From an uncultured beta proteobacterium (GTDB lineage: Bacteria > Pseudomonadota > Gammaproteobacteria > Burkholderiales > Burkholderiaceae), in assembly GCA_903938955.1 (NCBI GenBank), contig CAJAFJ010000236.1, forward strand, positions 1 to 18,262: a stretch of DNA of 18,262 nt, in the 5' to 3' direction. Shown in pieces: positions 15,143 through 18,262 of the stretch (positions are counted from its first letter, which is position 1; each line of letters opens with the position of its first letter). Under the pieces are notes generated by a model. It did not search any database. It saw only the letters and a program-made list of their open reading frames with translations, and was not told the DNA's origin. Both the position numbers and the translations under genes were made by a program.

Positions 15143-16414
15143 ATGAAATATGTTTTACAGGCCACCGCGGTGGCCGTGCTTTTAGGTTGGGGCTCGTCCG
15201 GGCCTGCGATGGCCGACGTGGTTTTGCCCGGGGCCGATGTCGCCAGTCTGCTGGCCCTGGCCCAAGAGCGCAACCCGGACTATGCCGCCATGCGCTTTGA
15301 GGCCACCGCCGCCACCGAGCGCGTGATGCCCGCGGGGGCACTCATGAGCCCCCGTTTCAAGATGGAACTGGAAGACGTCACCAAGTCGGGTGAGCAAAAT
15401 CCACGATTGCTGCCTTCGGATGTGGGCAGCACACGCTACACCCTGTCACAAGACCTGCCCTGGGCTGGCAAGCGCGACCTCAAGCGGGAGGTGGCCCGCG
15501 AGGAGACCCAAGCGGCCCAGGGCCGTGTCCAGCAAACCTGGTCTGACACGGCCGCTCGCATCAAGACCGTGTTTGCCCAACGCTACGGGGTCAAAGCGAC
15601 GGAGCGACTGGTGAACGAAAACCTGGACCTGATGCTGCAGCTTGAAAAAGTGATGCAGGTGCGTTATGCCGGTGGCTTGGCGGCACAGCAGGACATCACC
15701 CGTATCCATGTGGAGCACACTGGCATGCGCGCTGAGCTGGTGGCGCTGGCGGCGGAATGGCGACAAACGCAAAGTCGTTTGAATGCGCTGCTGGCCCGGC
15801 CTTTAGACGCACCGCTGGCGGCCCCTGTGGCCTTGCGGGCCTTGCCAGAGGCCGCCAAACTGGATTTCAAGGCCCTGTCCGAGCGACTGCGCCAGACCAA
15901 CCCCCAGATTTTTGTGGAATCAGCCCGCGCCAGGTCTGCTGAGAAAAACCGCGATCTGACGTACAAAAACCGTTACCCGGATTTCACGCTCGGCCTCAGC
16001 GCCATGCAGCGCCAGAGCGCGGTCAATGAGTGGGGCGTGATGCTGGAGCTGAACCTGCCGATTCAGCGTGACGTGCTGCGCGCCCAGGAGCGTGAGTCCG
16101 AGGCGATGCTGGCCGCCGCGCAGTCGCGCCAGGAAGCCGCCACCACTCAAGCTTTGGCGGATTTGTCTGAGAACCTGAGCGCGCTGGACGCCGCCCGGCA
16201 AACCGAACATTTGATGACCTACAGCCTCATGCCGCAGGCGGATTTGACGTGGCGTGCCGCGCTGGCCGGCTATGAGAACGGCAAGGCGGACTTTGCCACG
16301 CTGCTGGAGGCACAGCGCCAAATTCGCCAGGCCCGGCTGAGTCAGCTGAAAGCCCAGGTCGAGGCGCAGCTGCGCTTGGCTGACATCGAAAAACTTTTGG
16401 GAGAAGAGCTATGA
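15143..16414 (+). CDS. cusC: TolC-family outer membrane factor of the Cus-type system (CusC-like)
   Basis: Outer-membrane channel for the second tripartite metal exporter. The 423-aa product has a signal peptide (about 1-24, ending AMA), then LLALAQERNPDYAAMRFEA typical of the start of the TolC fold. Two OEP repeats follow with long coiled helices (about 95-215 and 295-415), including RYAGGLAAQQDITRI and YENGKADFATLLEAQR at equivalent places. No lipobox Cys is evident, although E. coli CusC is a lipoprotein. AAGG (15132-15135) is 7 bases before ATG 15143. The stop overlaps the start of the adaptor gene as ATGA (16411-16414), implying coupled translation. The symbol is assigned from gene order with CusF, CusB and CusA. 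Confidence 0.9.
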   Translation: MKYVLQATAVAVLLGWGSSGPAMADVVLPGADVASLLALAQERNPDYAAMRFEATAATERVMPAGALMSPRFKMELEDVTKSGEQNPRLLPSDVGSTRYTLSQDLPWAGKRDLKREVAREETQAAQGRVQQTWSDTAARIKTVFAQRYGVKATERLVNENLDLMLQLEKVMQVRYAGGLAAQQDITRIHVEHTGMRAELVALAAEWRQTQSRLNALLARPLDAPLAAPVALRALPEAAKLDFKALSERLRQTNPQIFVESARARSAEKNRDLTYKNRYPDFTLGLSAMQRQSAVNEWGVMLELNLPIQRDVLRAQERESEAMLAAAQSRQEAATTQALADLSENLSALDAARQTEHLMTYSLMPQADLTWRAALAGYENGKADFATLLEAQRQIRQARLSQLKAQVEAQLRLADIEKLLGEEL

Positions 16415-17982
16415 AACCAGCCGCCGCATGGGCTCTGGGCGCGGTCGCTTTGGCGGCTGCAGCAGGCCTTGGGTATGGTTTGGGTCAGTCCGGCAGGACG
16501 GCGCATGAAGCGTCCGCGACCAAGGCGACCGCGGCATCCACCCCCAAGCAGCCGAAACTGCTGTACTACCGCAACCCGATGGGCTTGCCCGATACCTCGC
16601 CCACGCCGAAAAAAGACCCGATGGGCATGGACTACATCGCCGTGTTTGAAGGCGAGTCGGCAGATGAGGGCGCGACCTCGCCGAATCAGGTCAGCATCAG
16701 CACGCAAAAGGTACAAAAACTCGGTGTGCGGTCTGAAGCGGCCCAGTTGCGCCGTCTGGACCAGACGGTTCGGGCGTCCGGTCGCGTTGAGCCGGATGAG
16801 CGCCGTATCGCCATGATCGCCCCCAAATTCGAGGGCTATGTGGAGCGCCTGCACGTCAATGTCACGGGCCAGCCGGTGGCCAAGGGCCAGCCCTTGTTTG
16901 AGGTCTACAGCCCGGAACTGGTGTCGGTGCAGCGCGAATACGCGATTGCCGTTCAAGGGGCGGCCTCGCTGAAAGGGGCCGACAGTCCGGCGCAGCTGGG
17001 CATGGCGCGGCTGGTGGAATCCAGTCTGCAGCGGCTCAAAAACTGGGATATTTCTGAAGAACAAATCAAGGCCTTGGTGGCGTCGGGGCAGACCCAGCGC
17101 ACCATGACGTTTCGCTCGCCGGTTTCAGGCGTGGTGACCGAGAAAAAAGCCGTGCAGGGCATGCGGTTTATGCCCGGTGAGGCGCTGTACCAGGTCTCTG
17201 ATCTCTCCGCTGTGTGGGTGGTGGCCGATGTGTTCGAGCAAGACCTGGGAGGGGTGAAGACGGGTGCCCGGGCGCAGGTCAAGATCAACGCTTATCCGGA
17301 CAAGCTGTTTGAGGGCAAGGTCACCTACGTGTACCCCACACTCAAAGCGGAAACCCGCACCGTGCCCGTGCGCGTGGAGCTGGCCAACCCTGGTTTGCTG
17401 CTCAAACCGGGCATGTTTGCCCAGATGGAACTGCAGGTCGCGGGCAAAGGCCCGGTGGTTACCGTCCCCGTGTCGGCGGTGATTGACAGCGGCACGCGTC
17501 AAATGGTGTTGATCCAATTGAAAGAGGGCCGGTTTGAGCCGCGGGAGGTCAAGTTGGGCGCCCGCAGTGACAGCCATGTGGAAGTGCGGTCGGGCGTGAA
17601 AGAAGGCGAGCCCGTGGTGGTGGCGGCCAACTTCCTGATTGATGCGGAGAGCAACCTCAAGGCCGCCGTGGGCGGTTTTGGCAGCCCGCCTGCCGCCAGT
17701 GGCGCAGGCCATCAGGCGGTCGGCACGGTGGAGGTGGTCGATGCCAAGGCGGGCACGGTCAGCCTGACGCATGGCCCCATCGCCAGCCTCAAATGGCCAG
17801 CCATGACGATGGAGTTCAAACTGGCCAATAACGCGCTTCTCCAATCCCTCCAACCCGGTGCCAAGGTGGTGGTCGAGTTTGTTGAGCGTCAACCGGGGGA
17901 GTGGGTCATTACCAGTGCCAAGCCGGGGGCCGACAGTCAGGCTGCCAGTGCCGCGGCCAGCGCTGCGCACACCGGTCACTAA
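16411..17982 (+). CDS. cusB: RND periplasmic adaptor CusB-like, fused to a C-terminal CusF domain
   Basis: Adaptor of the CusCBA-type exporter. The 523-aa product has an N-terminal membrane or signal segment (about 4-26). A metal-binding motif follows (YYRNPMG at 52-58, then KKDPMGMDY at 67-75), as in SilB/CusB. The lipoyl/hairpin core lies at about 110-250 (RSPVSGVVTEKKAVQG at 235-250), and the beta-barrel and membrane-proximal domains run to about 420. After a Gly/Ala linker, residues 434-505 form a CusF-like domain with His454, Trp462, Met465 and Met467 (SLTHGPIASLKWPAMTM), the complete CusF ligand set. The tail ends in an Ala/Ser run and AAHTGH. The start overlaps the previous stop (ATGA), and the RND gene begins 12 bases after the stop. 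The fused CusF domain should place a copper donor inside the complex (inference). Confidence 0.94.
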   Translation: MKPAAAWALGAVALAAAAGLGYGLGQSGRTAHEASATKATAASTPKQPKLLYYRNPMGLPDTSPTPKKDPMGMDYIAVFEGESADEGATSPNQVSISTQKVQKLGVRSEAAQLRRLDQTVRASGRVEPDERRIAMIAPKFEGYVERLHVNVTGQPVAKGQPLFEVYSPELVSVQREYAIAVQGAASLKGADSPAQLGMARLVESSLQRLKNWDISEEQIKALVASGQTQRTMTFRSPVSGVVTEKKAVQGMRFMPGEALYQVSDLSAVWVVADVFEQDLGGVKTGARAQVKINAYPDKLFEGKVTYVYPTLKAETRTVPVRVELANPGLLLKPGMFAQMELQVAGKGPVVTVPVSAVIDSGTRQMVLIQLKEGRFEPREVKLGARSDSHVEVRSGVKEGEPVVVAANFLIDAESNLKAAVGGFGSPPAASGAGHQAVGTVEVVDAKAGTVSLTHGPIASLKWPAMTMEFKLANNALLQSLQPGAKVVVEFVERQPGEWVITSAKPGADSQAASAAASAAHTGH

Positions 17983-17994
17983 CGGAAAGCCGCC

Positions 17995-18262
17995 ATGCTG
18001 TCGAACCTCATCAACTGGTCAGGGCGCAACCGTTTTCTGGTGCTGCTGGCCACGCTTTTTATCGTGGTGGCCGGTATCTTCGCGGTGCTGCGCACACCGA
18101 TTGATGCACTGCCCGACCTGTCAGACGTGCAGGTGATCGTCTACACCGAGTACCCCGGCCAAGCGCCGCAGGTGGTGGAAGATCAGGTGACCTATCCGCT
18201 GACCTCGTCCCTGCTGTCGGTCCCGAAGTCCCGGGTGGTGCGGGGTTTTTCGTTTTTTGGCG
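17995..18262 (+). CDS. cusA: CusA-like heavy-metal efflux RND permease, N-terminal part (3' end outside window)
   Basis: Start of the inner-membrane pump of the second exporter; 89 complete codons are visible and the frame is open to the right edge. TM1 spans about 14-31. The following segment [20 protein letters not shown], then [18 protein letters not shown] and RVVRGFS, matches the beginning of E. coli CusA closely and is distinct from the first pump (PVDVFPDLNKPTV). GGAAAG (17984-17989) lies 5 bases before ATG 17995. It directly follows cusB, completing the order cusF-cusC-cusB-cusA. Confidence 0.93.
   Translation, partial: MLSNLINWSGRNRFLVLLATLFIVVAGIFAVLRTPIDALPDLSDVQVIVYTEYPGQAPQVVEDQVTYPLTSSLLSVPKSRVVRGFSFFG

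Noticed and set aside
14595..15341. 248-codon minus-strand open frame covering the CusF gene and the operator
   Set aside because: It runs antisense to CusF and the start of CusC, has low-complexity Arg/Pro/His content, and no recognisable domain.
1..18262. Mobile element, CRISPR array, tRNA or origin
   Set aside because: No transposase or integrase frame, no regularly spaced repeats, no cloverleaf-like sequence and no DnaA-box cluster was noticed in reading the window.

Overview
The window looks like a chromosomal or megaplasmid segment from a GC-rich betaproteobacterium, probably order Burkholderiales and possibly Comamonadaceae. This is inferred from the protein families and the style of the copper cluster: a YHS/HMBD-type copper ATPase, CusF-like proteins and a DUF2933 remnant. 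No rRNA, tRNA or marker gene is present to confirm it. No insertion sequence, integrase, CRISPR array or origin was seen.

Region 1 (1-2840) is metabolic. It holds the 3' part of an acyl-CoA dehydrogenase of the DmdC-like type with an extra C-terminal domain. A sigma54-dependent activator of the XylR/DmpR/MopR family follows. It keeps the His/Trp pair and the Cys/Glu/Cys/Cys zinc site known from phenol sensors, but its sigma54-contact loop reads GGFSGA instead of GAFTGA. No sigma54 promoter was seen nearby, so its target operon is probably outside the window.

Region 2 (2837-18262) is a large copper/silver-type metal resistance island. A CusR/CopR-like response regulator and CusS/CopS-like sensor kinase are on the minus strand. 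Diverging from them is a long plus-strand array: a DUF411 metal-binding protein, a TolC-family outer membrane factor, a small membrane-anchored His-rich protein, a periplasmic adaptor, an HME-type RND pump, a small His-rich periplasmic protein, an 18-codon remnant of a DUF2933 gene, and a CopA-like P1B-1 ATPase. A second transcription unit begins at 14751 with a CusF-like chaperone, then a CusC-like outer membrane factor, a CusB-like adaptor fused to a C-terminal CusF domain, and the start of a CusA-like RND pump that runs off the window.

The island appears to be one regulon. Two upstream regions, 4976-5010 and 14667-14701, match at 25 of 35 positions without gaps, and each carries a CusR/CopR-like half-palindrome (TNAC-N5-TGTAAT). 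Together the genes would move metal from cytoplasm to periplasm (P-type ATPase), bind or shuttle it in the periplasm (CusF, DUF411 and His-rich proteins), and export it across the outer membrane (two tripartite RND systems of different subclasses). The most distinctive features are the paired operators, three secreted proteins predicted to begin with histidine after processing, and the unusual first RND system with its embedded small membrane protein.
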